Assembly (NCBI GenBank): GCA_002454975.1
Contig: DKJZ01000033.1
Location: 1-21,549, forward strand
Origin: Hylemonella sp. UBA6679
GTDB taxonomy: Bacteria > Pseudomonadota > Gammaproteobacteria > Burkholderiales > Burkholderiaceae_C
Length of the DNA stretch: 21,549 bases
Reading direction: 5' to 3'
Shown here: piece after piece, positions 1 through 7,397 of the stretch
Layout: each line of letters begins with the position of its first letter
Position numbering within the stretch: position 1 is the first letter of the stretch
Made by a program: the position numbers and the translations under genes
The notes under the pieces: generated by a model
Database searches by the model: none
What the model saw: only the letters and a program-made list of their open reading frames with translations
What the model was told of the DNA's origin: nothing

Positions 1-421
1 CACTTTGGGTGGCCGCCGGGGTTCCAGGGCGAGTCCACAGCCACGGCCACCAGGAACGGTGTGCGAAACAGCGGGGCCACAGGGTCGTAGTTTTGCAGCG
101 TGACAAAGCCTTTGGATTTGTAAAGGTGGGGCAGGGCAGCGAGGTGCTCTGAGTCCAGTTGTAACAAGTTGTAGCCGTCAGCAGGCAAGCGGCGGGTGGC
201 CTCAATGGCAATGAAGCCGCCGCCACCTGGCCGGTTGTTGATCATCACGGGCTGGCCCCAAAGCTTGGCGAGCTTTTCAGAGACTTGGCGCAAGACCGCG
301 TCAGGCCCCGAGCCAGCGGCAAACGCCGTGGTGATGGTGACGGGTTTGTTCGGAAAAGGTGCTTGTGCGTGTACGTTCAGGCCAAGGCCAACAAAGCAGA
401 GGTGAGGATGAGTTTGTACAT
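1..421 (-). CDS. Bug-family (tripartite tricarboxylate transporter type) solute-binding protein, 5' part only, apparent frameshift in signal peptide
   Basis: Periplasmic binding proteins of the Bug/TctC family capture organic acids, often aromatic or di/tricarboxylic, for uptake. The visible mature part reads APFPNKPVTIT, then a GSGPD stretch, GQPVMINNRPGGGG and LPADGYNLL, which are family hallmarks of the N-terminal lobe. An ATG at 421 starts a good secretion signal (MYKLILTSALLALA) but meets TGA at 377-379. The mature protein lies in another frame with no ATG, GTG or TTG upstream. Adding one base near 380 would join them as ...LALNVHAQA-PF, a normal signal-peptidase site, so one base seems lost through mutation or sequencing error. 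The gene starts 12 bases after the maleylpyruvate isomerase stop and is probably the last visible gene of the 3-hydroxybenzoate operon. Its ligand may be a substrate of that pathway, which is inference. The 3' part lies outside the window. Confidence 0.75.
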
Positions 422-433
422 ATCAATTGAGAA

Positions 434-1075
434 TTAAGAAGCATCAGGCTGCGCAAGAGGTGCAGCGGCTTGGAAGGCACTCAGCGTCATGCAATGTGCA
501 TCGATGGCTGAAATCAGTGGCCAGCGGGCCATGTCCACCTTGAAGCGGCGGGCGCTTTCCACTTGCGGGATCAGGTAAACATCCGCCAACGTGGGGCTGT
601 TGCCAAAGCAGCAGCTGCCGCTTTTACCGGAGGTACTGAGCATGGCTTCGATGGCGTCAAAACCTGCGCTGATCCAGGTGGCGCACCAGGCGTTGATGGT
701 GGCTTCGTCGGCCTTGAACTGGTGGCGCAGCGTCTCCAGAATGCGGCGGTTGTTGATGGGGTGCACATCGCACCCCACCACTGAGGCCAAAGCTCGCACG
801 TGGGCGCGGTCCAATGGGTTGGCGGGCAGCAGCGCGGGCGTGGGGTAGGTTTCTTCCAGCCACTCGATGATGGCGGGCGACTGAATCAGCACCTCATTGG
901 CGTCGGTCACCAGCGCGGGCACCAGGCCTTGCGGGTTCAGCGCCTTGAACGCTGGCGCATTGTGTTCTTCTTTGCGCAAATCAACTGCCACGTACTCGGC
1001 CTTGAGGCCCTTGAGGTTGAGCGCAATGCGCAAACGGTGCGAGGTGCCGCTGCGGAAAAAGTTGTAGAGCTTCAT
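434..1075 (-). CDS. nagL: Maleylpyruvate isomerase, glutathione-dependent zeta-class GST (NagL/MaiA family)
   Basis: Glutathione-dependent enzyme that isomerises maleylpyruvate to fumarylpyruvate in the gentisate pathway. The close relative MaiA does the same cis-trans reaction on maleylacetoacetate. The 213-residue length is normal. It opens MKLYNFFRSGTSHRLRIAL, the thioredoxin-like glutathione-binding fold. The SGTSHR stretch (residues 9-14) lies where zeta GSTs have the active-site Ser/Cys motif. LNPQGLVPAL and the QSPAIIEWLEE segment (about 65-75) are typical of the family, and the rest is the all-helical GST C domain. Its ATG overlaps the stop of the hydrolase gene by 4 bases (ATGA, 1072-1075), so the two are probably translationally coupled. 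The neighbouring gentisate dioxygenase makes maleylpyruvate the likely substrate, although sequence alone does not exclude a MaiA role. Confidence 0.9.
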   Translation of the reverse strand: MKLYNFFRSGTSHRLRIALNLKGLKAEYVAVDLRKEEHNAPAFKALNPQGLVPALVTDANEVLIQSPAIIEWLEETYPTPALLPANPLDRAHVRALASVVGCDVHPINNRRILETLRHQFKADEATINAWCATWISAGFDAIEAMLSTSGKSGSCCFGNSPTLADVYLIPQVESARRFKVDMARWPLISAIDAHCMTLSAFQAAAPLAQPDAS

Positions 1076-1773
1076 GCGGCTTGCCCCACGGTGATGTGGA
1101 TGCTGCCCACGCCTTCTACGCTGCCTTCAATGTGGTCGCCAGGCACCACGGCGCCCACGCCTTCAGGGGTGCCCGTAAAAATCAGGTCGCCAGGTTGCAG
1201 GTGATAAAACAACGAGAGGTCGGCGATTTGTTCGCGGATGTTCCAGATGAGTTTGTTCAGGTCAGAGGCTTGCTTGGTTTGGCCATTGACGCGCAACTCA
1301 ATGTGGCCAGCTTCCAAAGCCACGCCGGGCATGGGCACCACCTCGGCGCAGGGCGCGGAGTCTTCCACATCTTTGCCCAAATCCCAGGGGCGGCCCTGGT
1401 CGCGGTAGATGAGCTGCAGGTCACGACGCGTCATGTCCAGGCCGCAGGCGTAGCCGTAAATATGTTCGTGCGCATGCTCGGCCTTGATCTCGAAACCGGC
1501 TTTGCCGATCACCACCACCAACTCCATCTCAAAGTGGTAGTTGCTGGTTTGTGGAGGGTAGGGCACGGTGGCGCCGTCTTGCACCAAGGCCTGGGGCGAC
1601 TTGGTGAAGTAAAACGGGCGCGACGTGGCTTTGTCCACGGGGCGCCCCATTTCTTGGGCGTGCGCGTGGTAGTTGCGCCCCACACAAAAGATGCGGTTGA
1701 TGGGCAAGCGCTCGGCTTGACCGCGGATGGGCAAAGACAGTGGCGCGGGTGGGTTCCAAATATAAGAAGTCAT
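1072..1773 (-). CDS. nagK: Fumarylpyruvate hydrolase (FAH family)
   Basis: Last step of the gentisate route: hydrolysis of fumarylpyruvate to fumarate and pyruvate, in the cytoplasm. The 233-residue protein is a single fumarylacetoacetate-hydrolase domain. RIFCVGRNYHAHAQEMG (about 28-43) is the family entry motif. HFEMEL (80-85) and GLDMTRRDLQ (111-120) supply the expected metal-binding acids Glu82, Glu84 and Asp113. FTGTPEGVG (199-207) is the conserved C-terminal motif. I start at the ATG at 1773. An in-frame upstream extension to 1881 would run back into the dioxygenase gene and has no family character. It follows the gentisate dioxygenase after 43 bases, a gap that carries a short palindromic repeat, and overlaps the isomerase start by 4 bases. 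Confidence 0.92.
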   Translation of the reverse strand: MTSYIWNPPAPLSLPIRGQAERLPINRIFCVGRNYHAHAQEMGRPVDKATSRPFYFTKSPQALVQDGATVPYPPQTSNYHFEMELVVVIGKAGFEIKAEHAHEHIYGYACGLDMTRRDLQLIYRDQGRPWDLGKDVEDSAPCAEVVPMPGVALEAGHIELRVNGQTKQASDLNKLIWNIREQIADLSLFYHLQPGDLIFTGTPEGVGAVVPGDHIEGSVEGVGSIHITVGQAA

Positions 1774-1776
1774 TTT

Positions 1777-1807
1777 GCTATTGATTGAGGAGCTGTTTGG
1801 TGAATAG
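1777..1807. repeat. Short dispersed repeat, degenerate copy, in the nagI-nagK gap
   Basis: The 18 bases at 1777-1794 (GCTATTGATTGAGGAGCT) match 15 of 18 positions of 9104-9121 in the cbbS-cbbX gap. Both copies lie just upstream of a start codon on the minus strand. Short flanking arms CTATT (1778-1782) and AATAG (1803-1807) can pair, giving a weak version of the stem seen in the other copy. I infer a small intergenic repeat family. Only two clear members are in the window. Confidence 0.45.
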
Positions 1808-1816
1808 GTACGTGGC

Positions 1817-2854
1817 TTAGGGGCGTATTTCGTACACACCCAGCTTTTGGTGCAGGGGTGATTCGTCGGCCATGAAAACAAAGGTAGGCTGCTCGCTCAG
1901 GTTGGTGAGCGTCACAGGCGTGTAGCCCGGGGCGCAGCAGGTGTCGGCCTCGCCCAAGGTGAATGTGTTGCTTGCGATGGCGGCGCTCATGCCGCCCTCA
2001 ATCACATGAAACACACAAGCCGGCGAACGCGCTGGGAGCTGCAGGCTTTCCCCCGGGCGCAGCATGAGCGCGTAGTAGCCCAAGATGTTTTGCACATGCG
2101 CGCCAGTGTTCGGGTTGACGTAGGTGATTTGCACCGCACTGTCGGCTGCCTGGGTTTCCGCCAGGGCCAACAGGGACGCTCGGGCCTGCTCCCACGGGTA
2201 GCGCAGCAGGGGGTAGTCTTTGTTTTGGCGCGCAAACACGGGCGTGGGCGCCAAGCCTGCAGCCAGCGTTGGGGCTTGCAAGGCGTGCTCGGTGTGCACG
2301 TGCTGACGCTCGCCGTTGATGTGGTAGCTCGCCTCCATGTAGTACACCAGTGGCAGGTCGAGCACGTCGAGCCAAATGACGGGCTCGGTGCCATCGTGCC
2401 CATGCTCGTGCCACAAGCCCGTGGGGGTGAGGATGAGGTCGCCGCGGCGCATGGGGCACTTTTCGCCGTCCACCGTGGTGTAAGCGCCTTCGCCTTCAAC
2501 GATCATGCGTACCGCGTTGGGGGTGTGGCGGTGGCTGGGCGCCCATTCGCCAGGCAGCAGCAATTGCATGCCCAAGTAAATGGCGGCGCTGGCCTGCATT
2601 TTTTCCAGGCCGTGGCCAGGGTTGGCCAGCACCAACACGCGCCGCTCTGCTTTTTCAATCGGGGTGAGCTCGCCTGCTTGGATGAGCAGGGGGCGTATGT
2701 CGCGGTAGGCCCAGCAGGTAGGCTGGGTTTGGCGGGTGGGGATTTTCGGGGGAAGCACGCCGCGCAGGCTGGGCCACAGGGGCACCAGGTTGTGGCTGCG
2801 CATCTCTTGCACGTAGACGGCGGGCAGGTCTTCAAGTCGGCCTAAGTCGTTCAT
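1817..2854 (-). CDS. nagI: Gentisate 1,2-dioxygenase
   Basis: Fe(II)-dependent ring-cleaving dioxygenase that opens gentisate to maleylpyruvate with O2. The protein has 345 residues in two cupin halves, the usual family size. The first cupin carries APSHRHTPNAVRMIVEGEGAYTTVDGE; His108 and His110 are likely iron ligands, with a further candidate at His149 in the LWHEHGH stretch. The second cupin (about 245-330) lacks a matching HxH set, as is usual when only the first cupin is catalytic. WLDVLDLPLV is typical of the family. The ATG at 2854 follows a GAAAGG ribosome-binding site. An upstream in-frame extension only overlaps the hydroxylase gene. The gap to the hydroxylase stop is 11 bases, so the two are surely co-transcribed. 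Confidence 0.95.
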   Translation of the reverse strand: MNDLGRLEDLPAVYVQEMRSHNLVPLWPSLRGVLPPKIPTRQTQPTCWAYRDIRPLLIQAGELTPIEKAERRVLVLANPGHGLEKMQASAAIYLGMQLLLPGEWAPSHRHTPNAVRMIVEGEGAYTTVDGEKCPMRRGDLILTPTGLWHEHGHDGTEPVIWLDVLDLPLVYYMEASYHINGERQHVHTEHALQAPTLAAGLAPTPVFARQNKDYPLLRYPWEQARASLLALAETQAADSAVQITYVNPNTGAHVQNILGYYALMLRPGESLQLPARSPACVFHVIEGGMSAAIASNTFTLGEADTCCAPGYTPVTLTNLSEQPTFVFMADESPLHQKLGVYEIRP

Positions 2855-2865
2855 GGGTTTACCTT

Positions 2866-4086
2866 TCAGTGTTGGGCTGCAGACAGGCAGTTGGCCACGT
2901 TCCAGCCATAGAGCCATTCCATGGCGTCGTAAAAACGCTCGTCGCTGCGGCCGCGCCACAGGTCGTTGCGCACCAGCCGCTCCACGCCCTTGGCGTGGTA
3001 GATGCGGCCCATCTCGCGGGCAGACAGCACAATGCGCGCCGTGCGGGAGATGCGGGCTTTTTGATAAAGGTCGAAGGCCTGCACAAAATCGTTGTTCTTG
3101 GCCTTGAGGGCCTCACCCAGCGTGACCGCGTCTTCGATGGCCATGCACGCACCTTGGGCCAAATATTGGGTGGTGGGGTGAGCCGCGTCGCCCAAGAGCG
3201 TGATGCGCCCAAACGACCACTGCCCAATCGGGTCGCGGTCGGCCGTGGCCCAGCGCTTCCAGCTTTTGGGCAGGTCGATGAGCTGGCGCGCGGTGGGGCA
3301 GATGCCCTGGAAGTAGCTTTGCACCTCTTCTTTGCTGCCTTCGGTCACGCCCCATTCTTCTTGCTGGCGGCTGTGGAAGGTCACCACCACGTTGTATTGC
3401 TCGCCGCCGCGCAGTGGGTAGTGCACCAGGTGGCAGTTGGGGCCCACCCAAATGCTGGCGGCGTTCCATTGCAGATCGGCTGGAAAGTCTTCTTTCTCCA
3501 CCACCGCGCGGTACACCACATGCCCCGTCACGCGCGCGGGGTCGCCCACCAGCGTCTCGCGGATGACCGACTTGACCCCATCGGCCCCTATCAGCGCTTG
3601 GCCGCGGTAGGTGGTGCCGTGTTGGTCGGTCACGGTCACGCCGTCTGGGTCTTGCTCGACCTTAGACACGCGCGTGGAGGTGATGAACTGCACGCGGCCG
3701 GTATCGAGTGCGCCCTCCAAGAGCGAGAGGTGCACATCGGCGCGGTGAATCACGGCGTAGGGGTTGCCAAAGCGCTGGCGAAAAGCCTCACCAGTGGAAA
3801 TTTTGCCGACCTGGTACGCATCAATGGCGTCATGCATGACCATGTAGTCGGTGTAGACCGCGCGGCTGCGTGCTTTGTCGCCAATGCCCAGCGCGTCAAA
3901 GGCATGAAACGCATTGGGGCCCAGCTGGATGCCTGCGCCAATTTCGCCAATTTCTGGGGCTTGCTCCAGCACGGTCACTGCAAAGCCCTGGCGTGTGAGG
4001 GCCAACGCAGCGGCCAAGCCGCCGATGCCGCCGCCAGCCACGATGACGGGCAGGCTGCTGGCTGGGGAGGGTTGAGTAGAGGTCAT
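2866..4086 (-). CDS. nagX: 3-hydroxybenzoate 6-monooxygenase (FAD-dependent aromatic hydroxylase)
   Basis: Hydroxylates 3-hydroxybenzoate at carbon 6 to give gentisate, using NAD(P)H and O2. The 406-residue protein has the class A flavoprotein monooxygenase layout. An ADP-binding VAGGGIGGLAAALAL is at about 16-30, the DG motif ALIGADGVKSVIR at about 164-176, and the FAD-ribityl motif LLGDAAHPTTQYLAQGACMAIEDA at about 297-320, the last being very typical of 3-hydroxybenzoate 6-hydroxylases and related salicylate hydroxylases. The downstream gentisate dioxygenase argues for the 3-hydroxybenzoate substrate over salicylate 1-hydroxylation to catechol. I start at the ATG at 4086. A TTG one codon upstream (4089) is also possible, and an AAGG site serves either. 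It is the first gene of the minus-strand operon, directly behind the predicted promoter. Confidence 0.9.
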   Translation of the reverse strand: MTSTQPSPASSLPVIVAGGGIGGLAAALALTRQGFAVTVLEQAPEIGEIGAGIQLGPNAFHAFDALGIGDKARSRAVYTDYMVMHDAIDAYQVGKISTGEAFRQRFGNPYAVIHRADVHLSLLEGALDTGRVQFITSTRVSKVEQDPDGVTVTDQHGTTYRGQALIGADGVKSVIRETLVGDPARVTGHVVYRAVVEKEDFPADLQWNAASIWVGPNCHLVHYPLRGGEQYNVVVTFHSRQQEEWGVTEGSKEEVQSYFQGICPTARQLIDLPKSWKRWATADRDPIGQWSFGRITLLGDAAHPTTQYLAQGACMAIEDAVTLGEALKAKNNDFVQAFDLYQKARISRTARIVLSAREMGRIYHAKGVERLVRNDLWRGRSDERFYDAMEWLYGWNVANCLSAAQH

Positions 4087-4119
4087 CAAGTTCGCCTTAA
4101 TTAATAAGTGTGCTGATGA

Positions 4120-4139
4120 TTAGTGTACCGTTACAATAA
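4120..4139. promoter_or_regulatory. Predicted MarR-type operator, inverted repeat
   Basis: TTAGTGTA-CCGT-TACAATAA: two 8-base arms with one mismatch around a 4-base centre. It lies between the divergent hydroxylase and MarR genes. It covers the -10 hexamer of the minus-strand promoter and a TACAAT that could be the -10 of the MarR gene. Size and position fit a MarR dimer repressing both directions, which is inference. Confidence 0.55.
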
Positions 4140-4150
4140 AATTTTGACAA
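4122..4150 (-). promoter_or_regulatory. Predicted sigma70 promoter of the 3-hydroxybenzoate/gentisate operon
   Basis: On the minus strand TTGTCA (4150-4145) is followed after exactly 17 bases by TACACT (4127-4122), a good -35/-10 pair. Transcription would start near 4115, about 30 bases before the hydroxylase ATG. The -10 lies inside the inverted repeat at 4120-4139. Confidence 0.6.
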
Positions 4151-4162
4151 GCACAACAACGG

Positions 4163-4648
4163 ATGGAAAACCCTAGCGATTCGCCCCAGGACTTGGCCCT
4201 GCTGCCTGGCCACTTGATCCGGCGTCTGCAGCAAATTGCCGTGGCGATTTTTCTGGAAGACACGGCTGGCTTTGGCATCACGCCGGTGCAATACGCCGCG
4301 CTGCGATGGTTGGGCAACAGCCCCGGAATTGATCAGCGCACCTTGGCGGGCAAGATTGGCTTGGACACCTCCACCCTGGGCGGGGTGGTGGACCGGCTCG
4401 AGAGCCGAGGCTTGTTGGTGCGCCAGCCCTCAGAGAGCGACCGGCGTGTCAAGCAGTTGGCCCTCACCCCCCAAGGCCATCAGTTGCTCACCGACATGGC
4501 CCCGCACTTACAAGCCTCGCAAGATCGCATCTTGGCGCCGCTGCCCCCTAAAAAACAGGCGCAATTTTTGGCCATGCTCGCCGAGCTGGTGGACAAAAAC
4601 AATGTCCTGAGCCGCGCGCCTATCCCCAAAGAATCCAGCGAAGACTAA
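4163..4648 (+). CDS. MarR-family transcriptional regulator of the 3-hydroxybenzoate/gentisate operon
   Basis: Dimeric winged-helix repressor of the MarR family, 161 residues, the usual size. The N-terminal helix (LLPGHLIRRLQQIAVAIFLED) starts the dimerisation region. The reading helix and wing follow in order: RTLAGKIGLDTSTLGGVVDRLESRGLL, then RQPSESDRRVKQLALTPQG, with the DRR wing motif. It is divergent from the hydroxylase gene, with only 76 bases between the two ATGs, and its own likely -10 (TACAAT, 4132-4137) falls in the same inverted repeat. The arrangement suggests autoregulation and control of the catabolic operon, probably released by 3-hydroxybenzoate, gentisate or a CoA derivative; the ligand is a guess. 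There is no strong ribosome-binding site. The 3' end overlaps the cbbZ stop by 4 bases, tail to tail, leaving no room for a terminator. Confidence 0.9.
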   Translation: MENPSDSPQDLALLPGHLIRRLQQIAVAIFLEDTAGFGITPVQYAALRWLGNSPGIDQRTLAGKIGLDTSTLGGVVDRLESRGLLVRQPSESDRRVKQLALTPQGHQLLTDMAPHLQASQDRILAPLPPKKQAQFLAMLAELVDKNNVLSRAPIPKESSED

Positions 4649-5316
4649 GCCGCCAACACAGCGCTGATGTCGGCAATCACGCGGTCGGGTTGGGCGGTTT
4701 CAATGGCTTGGCCCATGTTGTAGCCGTAGGGCAAGGCCCAAACCGGCACGCCGGCATTGCGCGCCGTGGCGATGTCGATGCTCGAATCCCCCACAAACAA
4801 GCTGCGATCCTTCGAGGTGTTGAAAGCCTCCAAGCAATACGCAATACCAGCCGGGTCGGGTTTTTTGGTGGGCAAGGTGTCGCCACAAATCACCACGTCA
4901 AAACAAGACGAGAGCTGGTGCGTGTCCAGCACGGTGTAAGTGAAACGCGATTCTTTGTTGGTGACCACGGCCAGCTTCACGCCCAACTCGCGCAGGGCTT
5001 CAAGGGTTTCGCGCACCTTGGGGTAGAGATGGCTTCGGGTGCCGCAGCAGTTTTGGTAATGGCGGTTGAAGGTGGCGCTGATGGCTGGCAAATCGGGCCA
5101 CTCCCGAATGGTTTCGTCGTTAACCAGCAAGGTAAAGGCCAGGGCCTGGATGAGCAGCTCTTGGGTGCCGTGGCCAATCCAGTCGTTGACCTGCTGCTGC
5201 GTGACCCCGGCCGCGCCAATTTCGTGCAGGGTGTAGTTCACGGCATCGGCAATTTCTGGAGCGGTTTCAATCAAGGTGCCGTCCAAGTCGAACATGACCG
5301 CGTCAAAAGGTGTCAT
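4645..5316 (-). CDS. cbbZ: Phosphoglycolate phosphatase (HAD superfamily)
   Basis: Hydrolyses 2-phosphoglycolate, the product of RuBisCO oxygenation, to glycolate. The 223-residue HAD protein has motif I FDLDGTLIET (Asp10 nucleophile, Asp12), motif II VVTNK (Thr119), motif III Lys151 in KKPDP, and motif IV FVGDSSID (Asp177, Asp181). The helical cap between about 20 and 85 is of the Gph/CbbZ type, and the position at the end of a cbb operon supports cbbZ. It is 64 bases downstream of cbbP, the widest gap in the operon, and has no obvious ribosome-binding site. A weak internal promoter or looser expression is possible. The gene ends tail to tail with the MarR gene. Confidence 0.9.
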   Translation of the reverse strand: MTPFDAVMFDLDGTLIETAPEIADAVNYTLHEIGAAGVTQQQVNDWIGHGTQELLIQALAFTLLVNDETIREWPDLPAISATFNRHYQNCCGTRSHLYPKVRETLEALRELGVKLAVVTNKESRFTYTVLDTHQLSSCFDVVICGDTLPTKKPDPAGIAYCLEAFNTSKDRSLFVGDSSIDIATARNAGVPVWALPYGYNMGQAIETAQPDRVIADISAVLAA

Positions 5317-5380
5317 CAGGTGTGGCAGTGAAATCTGTGGTGGGCTGGCAGCTTTGGTCGTAAGCCAGGCTGAGGTGTTT

Positions 5381-6262
5381 TTAAAGGGCCAAAGCCCGCT
5401 TGCGACGCTCCATCATGCGCCACACAAAGGGCGTGAAGATGAGTTGCATGGCAATTTCCATTTTGCCGCCGGGCACCACGATGGTGTTGGCGCGGCTCAT
5501 GAAGCTGTCGTGGATCATGTTGAGCAGGTACTGAAAGTCAATGCCCTTGGGCTTGGCAAAGCGAATCACCACCATGCTCTCGTCGGCACTGGGAATGTCG
5601 CGCGAGATAAACGGGTTCGATGTGTCCACCATGGGCACGCGCTGGAAGTTCACATGCGTGTGCATGAACTGCGGGCAAATGAAGTTCACGTAGTCGGGCA
5701 TGCGGCGCAGGATGGTGTCGGTCACCGCTTCGGTGCTGTAGCCGCGCTGCGATTTGTCGCGCTGAATTTTCTGGATCCACTCCAGGTTGATGACGGGCAC
5801 CACGCCCACCAGCAAGTCAGGGTGTTGAGCAATGTTCACCTCCGGGGTGACCACGGCGCCGTGCAGGCCTTCGTAAAACAGCAAGTCGGTGTTGGCGGGC
5901 ACATCTTCCCACTGCGTGAAGGTGCCGGGTTGCTGTTGGTAGGGGGCGGCTTCGGTGGCGTCGTGCAGGTATTTGCGCGTGCGCCCGGTGCCTGATTTGG
6001 CGTAGTTGCTAAACAGCGACTCCAGCTCGGAGAACAGGTTGTTCTCCACCCCGAAGTGGCTGAAGTTTTTATTGCCAGCAGCTTCGGCCTCAGCGGCCTT
6101 TTGCTTCATGGTCAGGCGGTCGAAGCGGTGGAAACTGTCGCCCTCCACAATGGCCGCATGCACGCCCTCGCGCCTGAAAATGTTGGAAAACGTGCGCGTC
6201 ACTGAGGTGGTGCCAGCGCCGCTGGAGCCGGTGATGGCAATGATGGGGTGTCGCTCAGACAT
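5381..6262 (-). CDS. cbbP: Phosphoribulokinase
   Basis: Phosphorylates ribulose 5-phosphate with ATP to ribulose 1,5-bisphosphate, the RuBisCO substrate. Its presence marks a working Calvin-Benson cycle. The 293 residues match the class I proteobacterial enzyme. The P-loop is ITGSSGAGTTSVTRTF (about 10-25). VEGDSFHRFDR (about 40-50) carries the catalytic Asp region, and FYEGLHGA is the family signature near the middle. The C-terminal block PGGKMEIAMQLIFTPFVW is also conserved. The redox-regulated cysteine pair of plant enzymes is absent, as expected. The ATG at 6262 has a GGAG site 7 bases upstream, in the 18-base gap after the cbbF stop. Confidence 0.96.
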   Translation of the reverse strand: MSERHPIIAITGSSGAGTTSVTRTFSNIFRREGVHAAIVEGDSFHRFDRLTMKQKAAEAEAAGNKNFSHFGVENNLFSELESLFSNYAKSGTGRTRKYLHDATEAAPYQQQPGTFTQWEDVPANTDLLFYEGLHGAVVTPEVNIAQHPDLLVGVVPVINLEWIQKIQRDKSQRGYSTEAVTDTILRRMPDYVNFICPQFMHTHVNFQRVPMVDTSNPFISRDIPSADESMVVIRFAKPKGIDFQYLLNMIHDSFMSRANTIVVPGGKMEIAMQLIFTPFVWRMMERRKRALAL

Positions 6263-6280
6263 GGGCTGTCTCCGTGGGCT

Positions 6281-7375
6281 TCAATCGATGAACAAACTGC
6301 GCTCGACAAACAGCGGGTTGTGCCACTGCAAAGGCTGGGGCTCGGCGTGGTAACGCTCTATGCGCTCGACCTCGTTGCGCGAGCCAAACACCAGGCCGAT
6401 GCGTTGGTGCAAGTCTTGCGGTTGCAATTGCAAAGCCCCTTGATGCCCAGTGCTGGCGCGCCCGCCGGCTTGCTCCATCAAAAAGCCAATCGGGTTGGCT
6501 TCATACAGCAGGCGTAGCCTGCCAGCCTTGGCCGGGTCTTTGGTGTCGCGTGGGTACATGAACACGCCGCCGCGCATCAAAATGCGGTGCGCTTCGGCCA
6601 CCATGCTGGCAATCCAGCGCATGTTGAAGTCTTTGCCGCGTGGCCCGGTTTTACCAGCCAGGCATTCGTCCACGTAGCGCTTAACCGGCGGCTCCCAAAA
6701 GCGGCTGTTGGAGGCGTTGATGGCAAATTCTTGCGTGTCTGGTGGAATTTGAATGTCGGGGTGGGTGAGCATGAACTCGCCCAAATTCGGGTCGAGCGTG
6801 AAGCCCGCCACCCCATGGCCCACGCTCAGCACAAACATGGTGGACGGGCCGTACAGCGCGTAGCCAGCTGCGAGCTGGCTGCTGCCAGGCTGAAAAAAAT
6901 CTTCTGCCTTCACATCGCGCCCGCTGCCTATGACGTCTTCGGGTGCACGCAGCACGCTGAAAATGCTGCCCACAGTCATGTTCACATCGATGTTGCTGGA
7001 ACCATCCAGCGGGTCAAACACCAGCAGGTGCTTGCCGCGCGGCCGGTCGATGATTTGCCAGGGCTCGGGCATTTCCTCAGACGCCATGCCCGCCAGATGA
7101 CCGCTGTTTTCGGTCATCTCAATCATGGTTTGGTTGGCGTAAACGTCGAGCTTTTGCTGGGTTTCGCCCTGCACATTCACACGCACGCCTTCGCTGTCCA
7201 CATGCAGCCCGTGCATGTCGGCCAAGCGCCCTTGCGCCACGGCACGGGCCACCGCCTTGCAAGCCAGGGCCACGTCAAGAATCAGGTTGTTGAACCTGCC
7301 GCTGGCGTGCGGGTAGCGCCGACGCTGCTCGATGAGGTATTGGGTGAGCGTGGTGCGTGGGCTCGAAAAAGGCAT
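6281..7375 (-). CDS. cbbF: Fructose-1,6-bisphosphatase class I (Calvin cycle copy)
   Basis: Removes the 1-phosphate from fructose 1,6-bisphosphate (and possibly sedoheptulose 1,7-bisphosphate) in the regenerative part of the Calvin cycle. The protein is 364 residues, or 366 from the nearby ATG at 7381. RTTLTQYLIEQRR is the usual N-terminus. MASEEMPEPW (97-106) and LLVFDPLDGSSNIDVNMTVG (117-136) hold the metal-binding acids. FMLTHPDIQIP and RYVDECLAG belong to the substrate/AMP-fold core, and GGVFMYPRDTKDP plus LLYEANPIGFLMEQAGG form the C-terminal active-site half. I prefer 7375 because a GAG-type ribosome-binding site lies 9 bases upstream, but 7381 is nearly as likely. The gap to the cbbY stop is about 22 bases. 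Longer in-frame extension upstream enters cbbY and is not real. Confidence 0.94.
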   Translation of the reverse strand: MPFSSPRTTLTQYLIEQRRRYPHASGRFNNLILDVALACKAVARAVAQGRLADMHGLHVDSEGVRVNVQGETQQKLDVYANQTMIEMTENSGHLAGMASEEMPEPWQIIDRPRGKHLLVFDPLDGSSNIDVNMTVGSIFSVLRAPEDVIGSGRDVKAEDFFQPGSSQLAAGYALYGPSTMFVLSVGHGVAGFTLDPNLGEFMLTHPDIQIPPDTQEFAINASNSRFWEPPVKRYVDECLAGKTGPRGKDFNMRWIASMVAEAHRILMRGGVFMYPRDTKDPAKAGRLRLLYEANPIGFLMEQAGGRASTGHQGALQLQPQDLHQRIGLVFGSRNEVERIERYHAEPQPLQWHNPLFVERSLFID

Positions 7376-7397
7376 GGGCATGAACTCGTTGAGAACG

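Noticed and set aside
4087..4089. TTG as start of the hydroxylase, one codon before the ATG
   Set aside because: Possible by ribosome-binding-site spacing, but the adjacent ATG is the simpler choice and the difference is one residue.
2869..4104. Long open frame on the plus strand opposite the hydroxylase gene
   Set aside because: Antisense to a clearly conserved gene. It encodes a His/Val/Gly/Ala-rich protein with no family features, typical of the mirror frame in GC-rich DNA.
5385..5398. Possible terminator at the cbbP end (GGGC-TTTG-GCCC on the minus strand followed by TTTAAAAA)
   Set aside because: The stem is only 4 bp, lies inside the last cbbP codons and has a broken T-run. Too weak to call.
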